From contig NZ_JAHZCJ010000011.1 of assembly GCF_019422935.1 (NCBI RefSeq), positions 62,001-126,000 on the forward strand: 64,000 nt of DNA, given 5' to 3'. The notes under the pieces are model-generated. The model was not told where the DNA came from. It saw only the letters and a list, made by a program, of their open reading frames with translations, and did not search any database. This stretch comes from Desulfovibrio sp. Lineage in GTDB: Bacteria; Desulfobacterota; Desulfovibrionia; Desulfovibrionales; Desulfovibrionaceae. Position numbers and translations under genes: made by a program. Below, piece by piece: positions 41,261 to 49,976 of this stretch (within the stretch, counting starts at the first letter, position 1; each line of letters starts with the position of its first letter).

Positions 41261-42652
41261 CTATTTGAATCCGGCTATGGCCCTGCCCTGCTTGAGAACA
41301 ATGCGGCCCAGAGGCAAGTCGCGCCACCACAGGCCAGCTTCGCGTCCGTCCAGTCCTGTCTGGCGGCTTTGCCCGCTCAAAAGGGCCGTGATGTCGGCCA
41401 CATCATCCAGCACAAGACTGGAGGCCGCATCCGGCGGCGACTGCATGAGCACACGCAGACGCGGCGCGGCATCCAGCGTTCCGCCGCAGAGCTTGCCCAT
41501 CAATGAACCCTGCCATACGCAGCTGGAGGGCAAAAGAGCTGTGGCCTGTGGCGGCACAAAACGCACATGTTCACCATACAGCACCGCCCGCCCGGGGGGC
41601 AGCAGATCAGGGTTGCAGGTGGCGCCCACGAGGCTTTCCGGCGGCAACGGACTGCCCGAAGGACGTTCCACGGGCTTTCCCGCGCGGTCATCACCGCGGT
41701 TCCGCCCGATACGCCGTCCATTGCGCTGGCCCGCGTTCTGCATCCCTGAAGGAGCAGAAGCAGGCACTTCAAAAACGGCTGTTTGCGGCTCAGATGCGCT
41801 GCTTTCAAAGGGCAAAACCGCCGCATTCGCATGGCCCGGCTTGCGGAAAAGAGCCACATAAAATCCCTGAGCCTGTGAACGCGCGCCGTCCACGCGCAAG
41901 GTACCTTCGCCGCCGGGCAGCTCCTCCCACACGAAACCGGGGATGGGATCAAGATGTTCGCGCTCCAGCCCCAGCTCCTGCTCGGCAAAGCACACCTGCG
42001 CCTCGTTTTCATCCACATTGGTCGTACAGGTGGAATAGACCAGCCTCCCGCCGGGCCGCAGCAGCGAGGCGGCGTGACGCAGCAGACGGCGTTGCAACCC
42101 GGTGAGGCTGTCCAGCTTGTCGCCCTGCCAGAGCTTGAGCACCTGCGGATGTTTTTCTGCGGTCCCCCAGCCGGAACAGGGAGGATCCAGCAGGATGGCG
42201 TCCCACGAGCCGGGGCGTAAAGGCAGGGCATCGCCGCTGTAGGAGCAGGTGGCGGCCTGCATCAGATTAAGCTGGTGCAGGTTGGCCCGCAGGGTGCCGA
42301 GGCGCGTGGGCGATGGCTCGTTGCCGAGCACAAAACCATTGCGCCCCACAAGCTGGGCCAGAAAGCCGGTTTTGCTGCCGGGGCTTGCGCACATGTCGAG
42401 CACGGCGCTGCCAGCAGCGGGAGCCAGCGCCAGCGGCGGCAACATGGACGAACGGTCCTGTATATAAATGTAGCCGAAAAATGCAGCCAGAGAACCGCCA
42501 AGCGGGCGCGGCTCGGCCACAAGACGGCGGCACAGGGGAGAAAAAGGTTCCGGTTCAAAATCATACCCCTGGGCGCGCAGCAGGGCCTCCACTGCGGGTA
42601 CCTGCTCCGGGGCGCATACCAGACGGAAAGAGCGGATAAGAGTTTTCGGCAT
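41261..42652 (-). CDS. NOL1/NOP2/Sun (RsmF/NSUN-type) RNA 5-methylcytosine methyltransferase
   Basis: A 463-aa SAM enzyme. MCASPGSKTGFLAQL (about 87-101) is the SAM loop. The two catalytic cysteines are C159 in DPPCSGWGT and C209 in STCTTNVDENE. The C-terminal third (about 290-463) carries a low-complexity insert (GMQNAGQRNGRRIGRNRGDDRAG) and then a PUA/RsmF-like domain. Length and organisation fit RsmF (16S rRNA m5C1407) better than RsmB. No clear Shine-Dalgarno is seen. Convergent with hypF. Confidence 0.88.
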   Translation of the reverse strand: MPKTLIRSFRLVCAPEQVPAVEALLRAQGYDFEPEPFSPLCRRLVAEPRPLGGSLAAFFGYIYIQDRSSMLPPLALAPAAGSAVLDMCASPGSKTGFLAQLVGRNGFVLGNEPSPTRLGTLRANLHQLNLMQAATCSYSGDALPLRPGSWDAILLDPPCSGWGTAEKHPQVLKLWQGDKLDSLTGLQRRLLRHAASLLRPGGRLVYSTCTTNVDENEAQVCFAEQELGLEREHLDPIPGFVWEELPGGEGTLRVDGARSQAQGFYVALFRKPGHANAAVLPFESSASEPQTAVFEVPASAPSGMQNAGQRNGRRIGRNRGDDRAGKPVERPSGSPLPPESLVGATCNPDLLPPGRAVLYGEHVRFVPPQATALLPSSCVWQGSLMGKLCGGTLDAAPRLRVLMQSPPDAASSLVLDDVADITALLSGQSRQTGLDGREAGLWWRDLPLGRIVLKQGRAIAGFK

Positions 42653-42729
42653 GGCGGCATATTATTGACAGTACGCCCTTCCCGCAAGGAATTTATCTGT
42701 TGCGGCGCGCTCCGCAGGCTCCTTGCGTC

Positions 42730-42758
42730 TTGCACGGCGCTGCAAGTGTGCGTATAGT
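42730..42758 (+). promoter_or_regulatory. Sigma70-type promoter of the FG-GAP gene
   Basis: TTGCAC (42730-42735), a 17-bp spacer and TATAGT (42753-42758) give a near-consensus promoter 113 bp upstream of the ATG. Confidence 0.6.
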
Positions 42759-42870
42759 GCGCCAGTGCGGACGTGCCGGGCTGCTTTTGACAGTCGGTAC
42801 CGGTTGACCGCCACAACGGCCCGTGGCCGTACTTTACCGGGTATTTGCGTGAATACTCAAGGAGAATGGA

Positions 42871-44550
42871 ATGAAATTCGCCATGCGACTGACTTTTTCG
42901 GTCTGCCTGATGCTCGTCGCCGTTGCTGCGGGCGCTGCCAGCGCCGCCGCGAAAAGCGCTGTGGTATTGCCCTTTGTGGTCAATGCCCCCCAGAGCTACG
43001 CTTACCTTTCCAAGGCTGTTCAGGCTACCATTCAGGGACGCCTTGACCGCCCTGGCGTGCTTGAAGCCCGTGCGGGACAGAACAAGGCCGCCAGCCAGGC
43101 AGAAGCCCAGCAGGCGCTCCGCTCTTCTGGTGCAGACAACGCCATCTGGGGCTCTGTGAGCGTCATGGGCAACGACTGCACCGTTGTTATGAACAGCGTG
43201 GACAAGGCAGGCAAAACCTGGAGCAAAACCGCCCAGGCTCCTGTGAGCGAACTGACCACTTCTGTGCAAAACCTGACCTCGGCCATGAGCCAGGAAGTGT
43301 TTGGTATTTCCTCCGCAATGCGCTCCCCCGGCTCCACCGCCGCTGGTTCCCCGCGTGGCGCAACCGCCAATGGTGACATCGTCACCAACGAAACTGGTCA
43401 GCAGCAGGTGTACCTGAACCCGCAGTTCCGCTATCAGGGCGCTGGCGCTGAAGACGGCTCTCGCCTGCGCACCCAGCGCCTGGGTTACAACATGGTCGAC
43501 ATGGCCGTGGGCGACTTTAACGGCGATGGCAAGAATGAAATCGCCATCCTGAGCGATCACGATCTGCGCATCTACAGCTGGCCTGCCAATGGTCAGCTCA
43601 AACTGATTGGCGAAACCGTGGTTTCGCGTTCCAACAACAACTTCTCCATGCGCGCCATCGACCTCAACCGCGACCGCAGCATGGCCCTTGTTGTGACCAC
43701 CACCGAAGAATCGAGCAACCGCCCCTACTCCTTCATTTACAGCTTCAAGGGCAACAAGTTCACCACCATTGCCGAGCGCATTCCTTACTATGTGAGCGTC
43801 ATGCGCGTGCCCCCCACCTACAGCCCCACTCTCGTGGGTCAGGCGTGGGATTCGCTCAAGCTCTTTGCCCCCGGCGTGCGCATCATGACCAAGCAGGACG
43901 GCAAGTTTACGCTTGGCACCCGTCTTGACCTGCCCACCGGCGCCACCGTGTTCAACTGCGTGTGGCTGCCCGCCGGAAAGAGCGGCAAGGGTGAACAGCT
44001 TGTTATGCTGACCGACGACGAGCGCATCAAGCTCTTCCAGGGCCACGGCAACACCCTGGTTCACACCACCATGGAACGTTATTCCGGCTCTGCCACGGGC
44101 ATGGATCACTACAAGGGCATGCCGGGCCTGGGCGTGGATAAAGCCTACCAGTTGCCCAGCAAGTACTATGCCCCCATGCGCCTCATCGCTGCCGACATCG
44201 GCAATACCGGCGACTACACGCTGCTGGTCAACAAGCCCATATCCACTGCGGCGCAGTTCTTTGACCGCTACCGCTTCTTCCCTCAGGGCGAAGTTCATGC
44301 CCTGTACTGGGACGGCGTGGGCCTTGGCCTCAAGTGGAAGACCCGCCGCATCCGTGGTTCTGTTGCAGAAATCGACCTGGCTGACGTGAACAACGATGGC
44401 ATCCTTGATCTGGTGGTGGGCCTGAACACCTCACCCGATCTCGGCATCGGCAGTCGCCAGTGCATGATTACCGCCTATCCCCTGGACGTTTCTGCTACCA
44501 ACCCCAACGTGCCTGCGGACTTGAGCGACTTTGAAATAAGCCCCAACTAG
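42871..44550 (+). CDS. Secreted FG-GAP/VCBS beta-propeller protein
   Basis: A 559-aa exported protein. A signal peptide (about 1-26, ending ASA before AAKSAV) is followed by an N-terminal alpha/beta domain (about 27-145, AVVLPFVVNAPQSYAYLSKAVQATIQGRL...) with a TolB/FlgO-like look. A probable seven-bladed propeller follows, with calcium-type FG-GAP loops DFNGDGKNE and DVNNDGILD. AAGGAG precedes the ATG. It has its own promoter and terminator and is probably well expressed. Binding partner unknown; adhesion or envelope assembly is possible. Confidence 0.8.
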   Translation: MKFAMRLTFSVCLMLVAVAAGAASAAAKSAVVLPFVVNAPQSYAYLSKAVQATIQGRLDRPGVLEARAGQNKAASQAEAQQALRSSGADNAIWGSVSVMGNDCTVVMNSVDKAGKTWSKTAQAPVSELTTSVQNLTSAMSQEVFGISSAMRSPGSTAAGSPRGATANGDIVTNETGQQQVYLNPQFRYQGAGAEDGSRLRTQRLGYNMVDMAVGDFNGDGKNEIAILSDHDLRIYSWPANGQLKLIGETVVSRSNNNFSMRAIDLNRDRSMALVVTTTEESSNRPYSFIYSFKGNKFTTIAERIPYYVSVMRVPPTYSPTLVGQAWDSLKLFAPGVRIMTKQDGKFTLGTRLDLPTGATVFNCVWLPAGKSGKGEQLVMLTDDERIKLFQGHGNTLVHTTMERYSGSATGMDHYKGMPGLGVDKAYQLPSKYYAPMRLIAADIGNTGDYTLLVNKPISTAAQFFDRYRFFPQGEVHALYWDGVGLGLKWKTRRIRGSVAEIDLADVNNDGILDLVVGLNTSPDLGIGSRQCMITAYPLDVSATNPNVPADLSDFEISPN

Positions 44551-44558
44551 CGGGGTAA

Positions 44559-44591
44559 GCGGCCCTTCGCCAGCGCGAGGGGCCGTTTTTA
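44559..44591 (+). terminator. Intrinsic terminator of the FG-GAP gene
   Basis: CGGCCC(T) and (G)GGGCCG pair around TTCGCCAGCGCGA, followed by five T residues, 9 bp after the stop. Confidence 0.85.
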
Positions 44592-44655
44592 TCTGCGGCG
44601 CTGAGCTGCGGATATGGAGCAACGGCCTTGCCGCGGCTCTGGCAATAGCCAATAT

Positions 44656-44691
44656 TAAAGCGGTAAAACCCACATGGGTTTTACCGCTTTA
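44656..44691. repeat. Perfect 17-bp inverted repeat upstream of purD
   Basis: TAAAGCGGTAAAACCCA and its exact complement are separated only by CA. It ends 46 bp before the purD ATG. No T-tract follows on the plus strand; the left flank read on the minus strand is AT-rich. It may be an operator, an mRNA hairpin, or a terminator acting against minus-strand transcription. Confidence 0.7.
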
Positions 44692-44737
44692 TAACCAGTT
44701 TACTGAAACGGACAAGTTTTTGGAGTAAGGAGACAGC

Positions 44738-46024
44738 ATGCGCATCCTTGTGATCGGCTCCGGTGGCCGCGAACACGCCCTGGTTTGGAAAATTCTGCAA
44801 AGCCCCGAAGTCAGCGCCATTTTTGTTGCGCCCGGCAACGGCGGCACCAGCAGCGAAGGGGCCATTAACGTGCCTGTGGCAGTGGACGACCTGGACGGTT
44901 TGCTGGCCTTTGCGCGCAAGGAGCACATCGACCTGGTGATTCCAGGCCCCGAACTGCCCCTGACGCTGGGCATTGTTGACCGCATGCGCGAAGCCGGTAT
45001 TCCCAGCTTCGGGCCGGATGCCTATGGCGCGCGCCTTGAAGGCAGCAAGGCCTTTGCCAAGGAAATCATGAACCGCGCCAAGGTGCCCACCGCCCACTGC
45101 GCCGTGTTCAGCGATGCGCAGGCGGCCCGCGACCATATCAACAAAGTGGGCGCTCCTCTGGTCATCAAGGCGGACGGCCTCGCCGCGGGCAAGGGCGTCA
45201 TCATCGCCCAGACCGTGCAGGAAGCCCTCGACGCCATTGACGAAATCATGACAGAGCGCGCCTTTGGCGACGCTGGCAACCTTGTAGTGGTGGAAGAGTG
45301 CCTTGTAGGCGAGGAAGCCTCCTTCCTCTGCGTATGCGATGGCACCCGGGCTGTTCCTCTGCCCTCTGCGCAGGATCACAAGCGCGTGTTCGACAACGAT
45401 GAAGGCCCCAATACTGGCGGCATGGGCGCTTACAGCCCCGCCCCGGTGCTGCCCGACAGCATGCTTGAGGAAATGGCCGACCTCACGGTGCGGCCCATCC
45501 TGCGCGAGCTTGCCAAGGACGGACACCCCTTTGTGGGCGTGCTGTACGCTGGCCTGATGATGACCGCCGACGGCCCCAAGGTGCTGGAATACAACGTGCG
45601 CTTTGGCGACCCGGAATGTCAGCCCCTGCTCATGCGCCTTGACGGCGACCTGCCTGCCATCATGCTGGACGCCGTACGCGGCAAGCTTGACCCGGCAAGA
45701 CTCGGCCAGACCAGCCAGACGGCGCTTGGCGTTGTGATCACCGCCAAGGGGTATCCCGGCTCCTACGCCAAGGGTTTGTCCATTGAAGGCATCGAAGATG
45801 CGGACAGCGTACCCGGCGTAAAGGTTTTTCACAGCGGCACTGCCGTTAAGGACGGATCGCTCGTTTCCAACGGCGGGCGTGTTTTGTGCGTCACCGCACT
45901 GGGCGATAGCCTGGCCGCAGCGCAAAAGGCCGCCTATGCCGGGGTGGCCAAAGTGCGCATGCAGGATGGTTTCCATCGCACCGATATTGGCGAAAAGGGC
46001 ATCCGTCGCCTGGCCGGGAAATAG
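44738..46024 (+). CDS. purD: Phosphoribosylamine-glycine ligase
   Basis: A 428-aa ATP-grasp enzyme (GARS), the second step of purine synthesis. RILVIGSGGREHALVWKI opens the N-terminal domain. FGPDAYGARLEGSKAFAKEIM, APLVIKADGLAAGKGVIIA (ATP-grasp), TGGMGAYSPAPVL and EYNVRFGDPECQPLLMRL are all present. Standard length. AAGGAG lies before the ATG. purE follows after 62 bp. Confidence 0.97.
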   Translation: MRILVIGSGGREHALVWKILQSPEVSAIFVAPGNGGTSSEGAINVPVAVDDLDGLLAFARKEHIDLVIPGPELPLTLGIVDRMREAGIPSFGPDAYGARLEGSKAFAKEIMNRAKVPTAHCAVFSDAQAARDHINKVGAPLVIKADGLAAGKGVIIAQTVQEALDAIDEIMTERAFGDAGNLVVVEECLVGEEASFLCVCDGTRAVPLPSAQDHKRVFDNDEGPNTGGMGAYSPAPVLPDSMLEEMADLTVRPILRELAKDGHPFVGVLYAGLMMTADGPKVLEYNVRFGDPECQPLLMRLDGDLPAIMLDAVRGKLDPARLGQTSQTALGVVITAKGYPGSYAKGLSIEGIEDADSVPGVKVFHSGTAVKDGSLVSNGGRVLCVTALGDSLAAAQKAAYAGVAKVRMQDGFHRTDIGEKGIRRLAGK

Positions 46025-46086
46025 CAACAAACTGATTTTGCATGGATATTCCGGCGCGCTGCGCCGCACCACAGGAAGGTAAGACT

Positions 46087-46584
46087 ATGCCGCAAGTAGT
46101 CATTTTGATGGGGTCAAAGTCTGACGAAGAAAAGGTCAGCCCCTGCGTGGATGTTCTGAAAAGCCTTGGCGTGAGCTGCGCTATCACCGTGAGCTCTGCG
46201 CATCGCACGCCTGAACGCACCGAGAAACTGGTGAGCCAGTACGAAGCCGAAGGCACGCGCGTGTTCATTTGTGCCGCAGGCATGGCCGCGCATCTGGCTG
46301 GGGCAGTTGCCGCCCGCACCACGCGCCCAGTAATCGGCATCCCGGTTTCCAGCGCCGCCCTGTGCGGTATGGACGCGCTGTTTGCCACTGTGCAGATGCC
46401 TCCCGGATTCCCGGTCGCCACCGTTGCCACCGACAAGGCCGGCGCACGCAATGCCGCATGGCTCGCCGCCCAGATTCTGGCCGTGTCCGACCCTGCGCTC
46501 AACGAACGCATTGTTGAAGCCCGGGCCAAGATGCGCGAAGAAGTGGAAAAAGCCGGGGACGAAATCAGCCGCAAATACGCCTAA
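46087..46584 (+). CDS. purE: N5-carboxyaminoimidazole ribonucleotide mutase
   Basis: A 165-aa PurE. VILMGSKSDEEKV is the phosphate/CO2 region, SSAHRTPERTEKL carries the catalytic histidine, and AGMAAHLAGAVAARTTRPVIGIPVSS and QMPPGFPVATVATDKAGARNAAWLAAQILA complete the family pattern. ATG 46087 has AGGAAGG; the frame extends upstream but lacks another signal. Together with purD this is a partial purine operon; purK is not seen. Confidence 0.96.
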   Translation: MPQVVILMGSKSDEEKVSPCVDVLKSLGVSCAITVSSAHRTPERTEKLVSQYEAEGTRVFICAAGMAAHLAGAVAARTTRPVIGIPVSSAALCGMDALFATVQMPPGFPVATVATDKAGARNAAWLAAQILAVSDPALNERIVEARAKMREEVEKAGDEISRKYA

Positions 46585-46686
46585 CGGAGTCCCCTGGCAT
46601 CAGGGTTGATTCGTGCGCGGTATTCCGTCCATTGCCGTGATTTGCAATGGAAACCTACGGTGCGAAAACCTCACAAAACCATAACT

Positions 46687-46716
46687 GCCCGCAAGTTGAA
46701 CTTGCGGGCGTTTTTT
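46687..46716 (+). terminator. Intrinsic terminator of purD-purE
   Basis: GCCCGCAAGTT and AACTTGCGGGC pair around one G, followed by GTTTTTT, about 100 bp after the purE stop. Confidence 0.8.
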
Positions 46717-46754
46717 ATTCTTTATTGCTTGTGATTCGGTAAGCTGCGGATTGA

Positions 46755-48344
46755 TCAGACGGACGCGTCTGCACCGAACCCAAGGCCAACAGAGCACACC
46801 CTGTTGCGCCCCTCCTGCTTGGCGCGGTACAAGGCTGTATCTGCCGCCAGAATGAGGGCATCGCAGATTTGCGTGCTCTCCATGCCCATCGGAGTGCCCG
46901 GTTCAAAGACTGCGGCGGCAACGCCAACGCTAATGGTCACATTTATGGGCGTGCCGTTAAATGATACCTCCATCATGGCCGCAACCTGCCGCAGCCGCTC
47001 AGCGAGACCCACGGCCTCATCCTGCCCCATACCTGGCAGCAGCACAGAAAATTCCTCGCCACCATAGCGACCAAGCAGGGCGTTATGCCCAAGCGAGTCT
47101 TTCAGAGCAGCCGTGACGCCGCGCAGGACTTTGTCGCCCGCCAGATGCCCGTACTCATCGTTGACGCGTTTGAAATGATCGATGTCCAGCAGCATAAAAC
47201 CAAGCTTGCCGCCAGCTTCCCGGCAACGGTCAATCTCGCGCTGAAAGGCCTCCATAAAAAACCAGCGGCTGAACACCTGTGTCAGCGCGTCCTGCGACGC
47301 AATGCGCTGCATTTTTTCCAGCAGTTCCTTGCTCTCTGTCATGTCATACAAGGATACAATGAGGCCGGAATCTTTTTCTGACTCGCCAACCCTGGCGCAT
47401 GAGACCTTGTAAAAGCGCAGGCCGCCCCCCACTGGCAGAGCAATCTCCATTTCCTCATTCTGCACAAGCGCCGCCACATCAAGCGAACATTGTTCAGGAA
47501 ACACATCCCTGACCGCCAGCCCCACGGCATCCTCTGACAGAGCCGGAAGAATGGACACGGCACTGTCGTTGAAATCCACCACCCGCAGTTTGCCGTCCAG
47601 CACCAGCACGCTGGCGCTCATGGTCTTGAAGACATTGTCGCGCGCTATGGGCACGAGGTCGAACATGCGCAGACGGGACATGGCAAAGCCGCTCAAGGGC
47701 AGGGCCGCCGAGAGAATGAAGGGCTCAATGTCAATGCCGTAGGGGGCAAAACCAAGAGTCTGCACAAAATTGCCTATCCAGAGGCTCAGCGCGCCTATAA
47801 AGATGGTTTTAGCCTGCCGCCTGCGATAGCCCGTTGCCTTGCCGTAGGAAAAGGCAAATAAAGCCAGTCCGGCAAAGGCAACCAGCATCTTGTAAACAAA
47901 ATCCACATAGTACCACCAGCCCTTCTGTGTCACCGCCACGGGGAAGGGTCCGCTGGCATCCACTGCAAACGTCTTATAATGAAAGTGGTGATACTCATTG
48001 GTATAGAGCATCACTATTGTCGCCAACGGCACGATAAACAGCAAAGACATCACAGCCTTGCTCTTTATTGAATAATTATTGTAATAAACAGCAAAAAGAA
48101 ACCAGAACACTGCAATGAGCGGTGCCCCAAGGTATTCAATTTTTAAGGAAAGATAGATTGTTTCAGGCGTGCTTGATGCAAGCTCGAAAATGTACCCGAC
48201 CGTATACATGAAAATAGTCATGAATAAAAACAAAAAGGCCGCATACCCGTTTGAACGCGCTATTCTGGACGAATAGCAAACAGCATAGAGCATGCCCGCG
48301 CACGATATACTCAAAAAAAGAATACAGGCAGCTCTTATTATCAC
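46755..48344 (-). CDS. 7TM-PAS-GGDEF diguanylate cyclase
   Basis: A 529-aa inner-membrane protein. Seven predicted helices (about residues 1-228) match the 7TM histidine-kinase N-terminal type, with SLKIEYLGAPLIAVFWFLFAVYY in helix 3. A PAS-like domain (about 236-336, ending SLYDMTESKELLEKMQ) and a GGDEF domain follow. The active motif GGEEF is at 428-432. The position of the RxxD inhibitory site reads GHNA (419-422), so product inhibition through that site should be absent. This distinguishes it from the other two active cyclases in the window. The ligand of the 7TM domain is unknown. Confidence 0.88.
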   Translation of the reverse strand: MIIRAACILFLSISCAGMLYAVCYSSRIARSNGYAAFLFLFMTIFMYTVGYIFELASSTPETIYLSLKIEYLGAPLIAVFWFLFAVYYNNYSIKSKAVMSLLFIVPLATIVMLYTNEYHHFHYKTFAVDASGPFPVAVTQKGWWYYVDFVYKMLVAFAGLALFAFSYGKATGYRRRQAKTIFIGALSLWIGNFVQTLGFAPYGIDIEPFILSAALPLSGFAMSRLRMFDLVPIARDNVFKTMSASVLVLDGKLRVVDFNDSAVSILPALSEDAVGLAVRDVFPEQCSLDVAALVQNEEMEIALPVGGGLRFYKVSCARVGESEKDSGLIVSLYDMTESKELLEKMQRIASQDALTQVFSRWFFMEAFQREIDRCREAGGKLGFMLLDIDHFKRVNDEYGHLAGDKVLRGVTAALKDSLGHNALLGRYGGEEFSVLLPGMGQDEAVGLAERLRQVAAMMEVSFNGTPINVTISVGVAAAVFEPGTPMGMESTQICDALILAADTALYRAKQEGRNRVCSVGLGFGADASV

Positions 48345-48477
48345 TGAATATGCCTTATACTATTCACCCTGCATGTGTGCCAGCTGCAACTGACATTACG
48401 TGGCGCAGCTTCGCGTGCCCGATTTTTTTTACCTGCATCCCCACAAGCTGACAAGCAGCGCGGCCCCGTCAGCAAAC

Positions 48478-48518
48478 AAAGACTCCGGGCCTGCCAGAGC
48501 AGACACCGGAGTCTTTGC
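48478..48518 (-). terminator. Terminator of the carboxynorspermidine dehydrogenase gene
   Basis: AAAGACTCCGG pairs with CCGGAGTCTTT around a 17-base loop, about 20 bp after the stop on the minus strand. The T-tract is short. Confidence 0.7.
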
Positions 48519-48540
48519 AACAATCAAACCAGCTTGTTGA

Positions 48541-49749
48541 CTAAAATTTGCCGGTCACGTCCAGGCACTGCCAGGGCAGGCCGTACACATTGAGATCCTT
48601 CATGAAAGGATCGGGATCAAACTGTTCCATGTTCCACACGCCGGGCTTGCGCCACAAGCCCTGAGCCACCATCTTTGTACCGATCATGGCGGGCACGCCC
48701 GTGGTGTACGAAATGGCCTGGGAACCCACTTCGGCGTAGCATTCTTCGTGATCGCAGATGTTGTACACGTAGACGGTCTTTTCCTTGCCGTCCTTGACGC
48801 CGCGCATGAGGTCGCCAATGCAGGTCTTGCCCTTGGTCAGGGGGCCGAGGGAGGCCGGGTCGGGCAGCAGCTTGGCAAGAAACTGGATGGGCACAATGTC
48901 CTGCCCCTGAAATTTCACAGGGTCGATGCGGGTCATGCCCACGTTGCCAAGCACCTTGAGGTGGTTGAGATAGTTCTCGGAAAACGTCATCCAGAAACGG
49001 GCGCGTCGAATGCCCTTGAGGTTCTGCACCAGTGATTCCAGTTCTTCATGATACATGAGGAAGCACTTTTTGGAGCCGATGCCGTCAGGGAAATCAAAAT
49101 TCATGGACCAGGACAGGGGGTCGGTTTCCACCCACTCGCCGCGTTCCCAGTAGCGCCCGCGCGCCGTGACCTCGCGGATGTTGATTTCAGGATTGAAGTT
49201 GGTGGCAAAGGGCTGGCCATGATCGCCCGCATTGCAGTCGATGATGTCAAGCACATGCACTTCGTCCAGCTGATGCTTGAGCGCCCAGGCCGCGTACACG
49301 TTGGTGACGCCGGGGTCAAAGCCGGAACCGAGCAGAGCCGTCAACCCCGCCTCGCGGAAGCGGTCCTGATAGGCCCACTGCCACTTGTATTCAAACTTGG
49401 CGGTGTCCAGAGGCTCGTAGTTGGCGGTGTCCACGTAGTGCACGCCGCATTCAAGGCAGGCATCCATGATGTGCAGATCTTGGTACGGCAGGGCCACGTT
49501 GCAGACCACATCGGGCTTGACCTGCCGGATGAGGGAACACAGCTCGGGCACGTTGTCCGCGTCCACCTGAGCGGTGGAAACCTCGACGCCAAGGCGCGTC
49601 TTGACGCTCTGCGCAATGGCATCGCAGCGGGAAAGGGTGCGGCTTGCCAGCGTTACCTTTGAAAATCCGCCTTCCTTGAGTACTTGCGCACACTTGTGCA
49701 CCACAACGCTGCCTACGCCGCCCGCGCCAATAATCAGAATATGAGACAT
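48541..49749 (-). CDS. Carboxynorspermidine dehydrogenase-type protein (saccharopine dehydrogenase family)
   Basis: A 402-aa NAD(P)-dependent enzyme. The Rossmann start is HILIIGAGGVGSVVVHKCAQV. Typical segments are SRTLSRCDAIAQSVKTRLGV, VALPYQDLHIMDACLECGVHYVDTANYE and LLGSGFDPGVTNVYAAWALK. These match the CANSDH branch, which condenses putrescine or diaminopropane with aspartate semialdehyde, rather than lysine-forming saccharopine dehydrogenase. AAGGA precedes ATG 49749. Agmatinase at 17.9 kb could supply putrescine. The decarboxylase (NspC) that would complete spermidine synthesis is not in the window. Confidence 0.85.
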   Translation of the reverse strand: MSHILIIGAGGVGSVVVHKCAQVLKEGGFSKVTLASRTLSRCDAIAQSVKTRLGVEVSTAQVDADNVPELCSLIRQVKPDVVCNVALPYQDLHIMDACLECGVHYVDTANYEPLDTAKFEYKWQWAYQDRFREAGLTALLGSGFDPGVTNVYAAWALKHQLDEVHVLDIIDCNAGDHGQPFATNFNPEINIREVTARGRYWERGEWVETDPLSWSMNFDFPDGIGSKKCFLMYHEELESLVQNLKGIRRARFWMTFSENYLNHLKVLGNVGMTRIDPVKFQGQDIVPIQFLAKLLPDPASLGPLTKGKTCIGDLMRGVKDGKEKTVYVYNICDHEECYAEVGSQAISYTTGVPAMIGTKMVAQGLWRKPGVWNMEQFDPDPFMKDLNVYGLPWQCLDVTGKF

Positions 49750-49976
49750 GTTCCTTCTCCGTGGTGGAAGAGGTATACCACTGCGCGGCATGGCCGCGCC
49801 GCCATTTTCATATATTGCGCCCGTGGGCGCAGGGTTGCCGGGCCGCATGCCCCGGGCCGGAAAACATGATGCCCGCGCGGCGTGACAGGGCCGTTACGCC
49901 ACGCGCGGAATGGGCCTTATGGCCCAGGAAAGTTCCGGCGTCAACAGGTCGCGGAGCAAAAACCGTCAACTCTGCC

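Noticed and set aside
42262-44298. 678-codon minus-strand open frame opposite the FG-GAP gene
   Set aside because: The sense strand encodes a signal peptide, calcium loops, promoter and terminator; the antisense frame has none and runs into rsmF out of frame.
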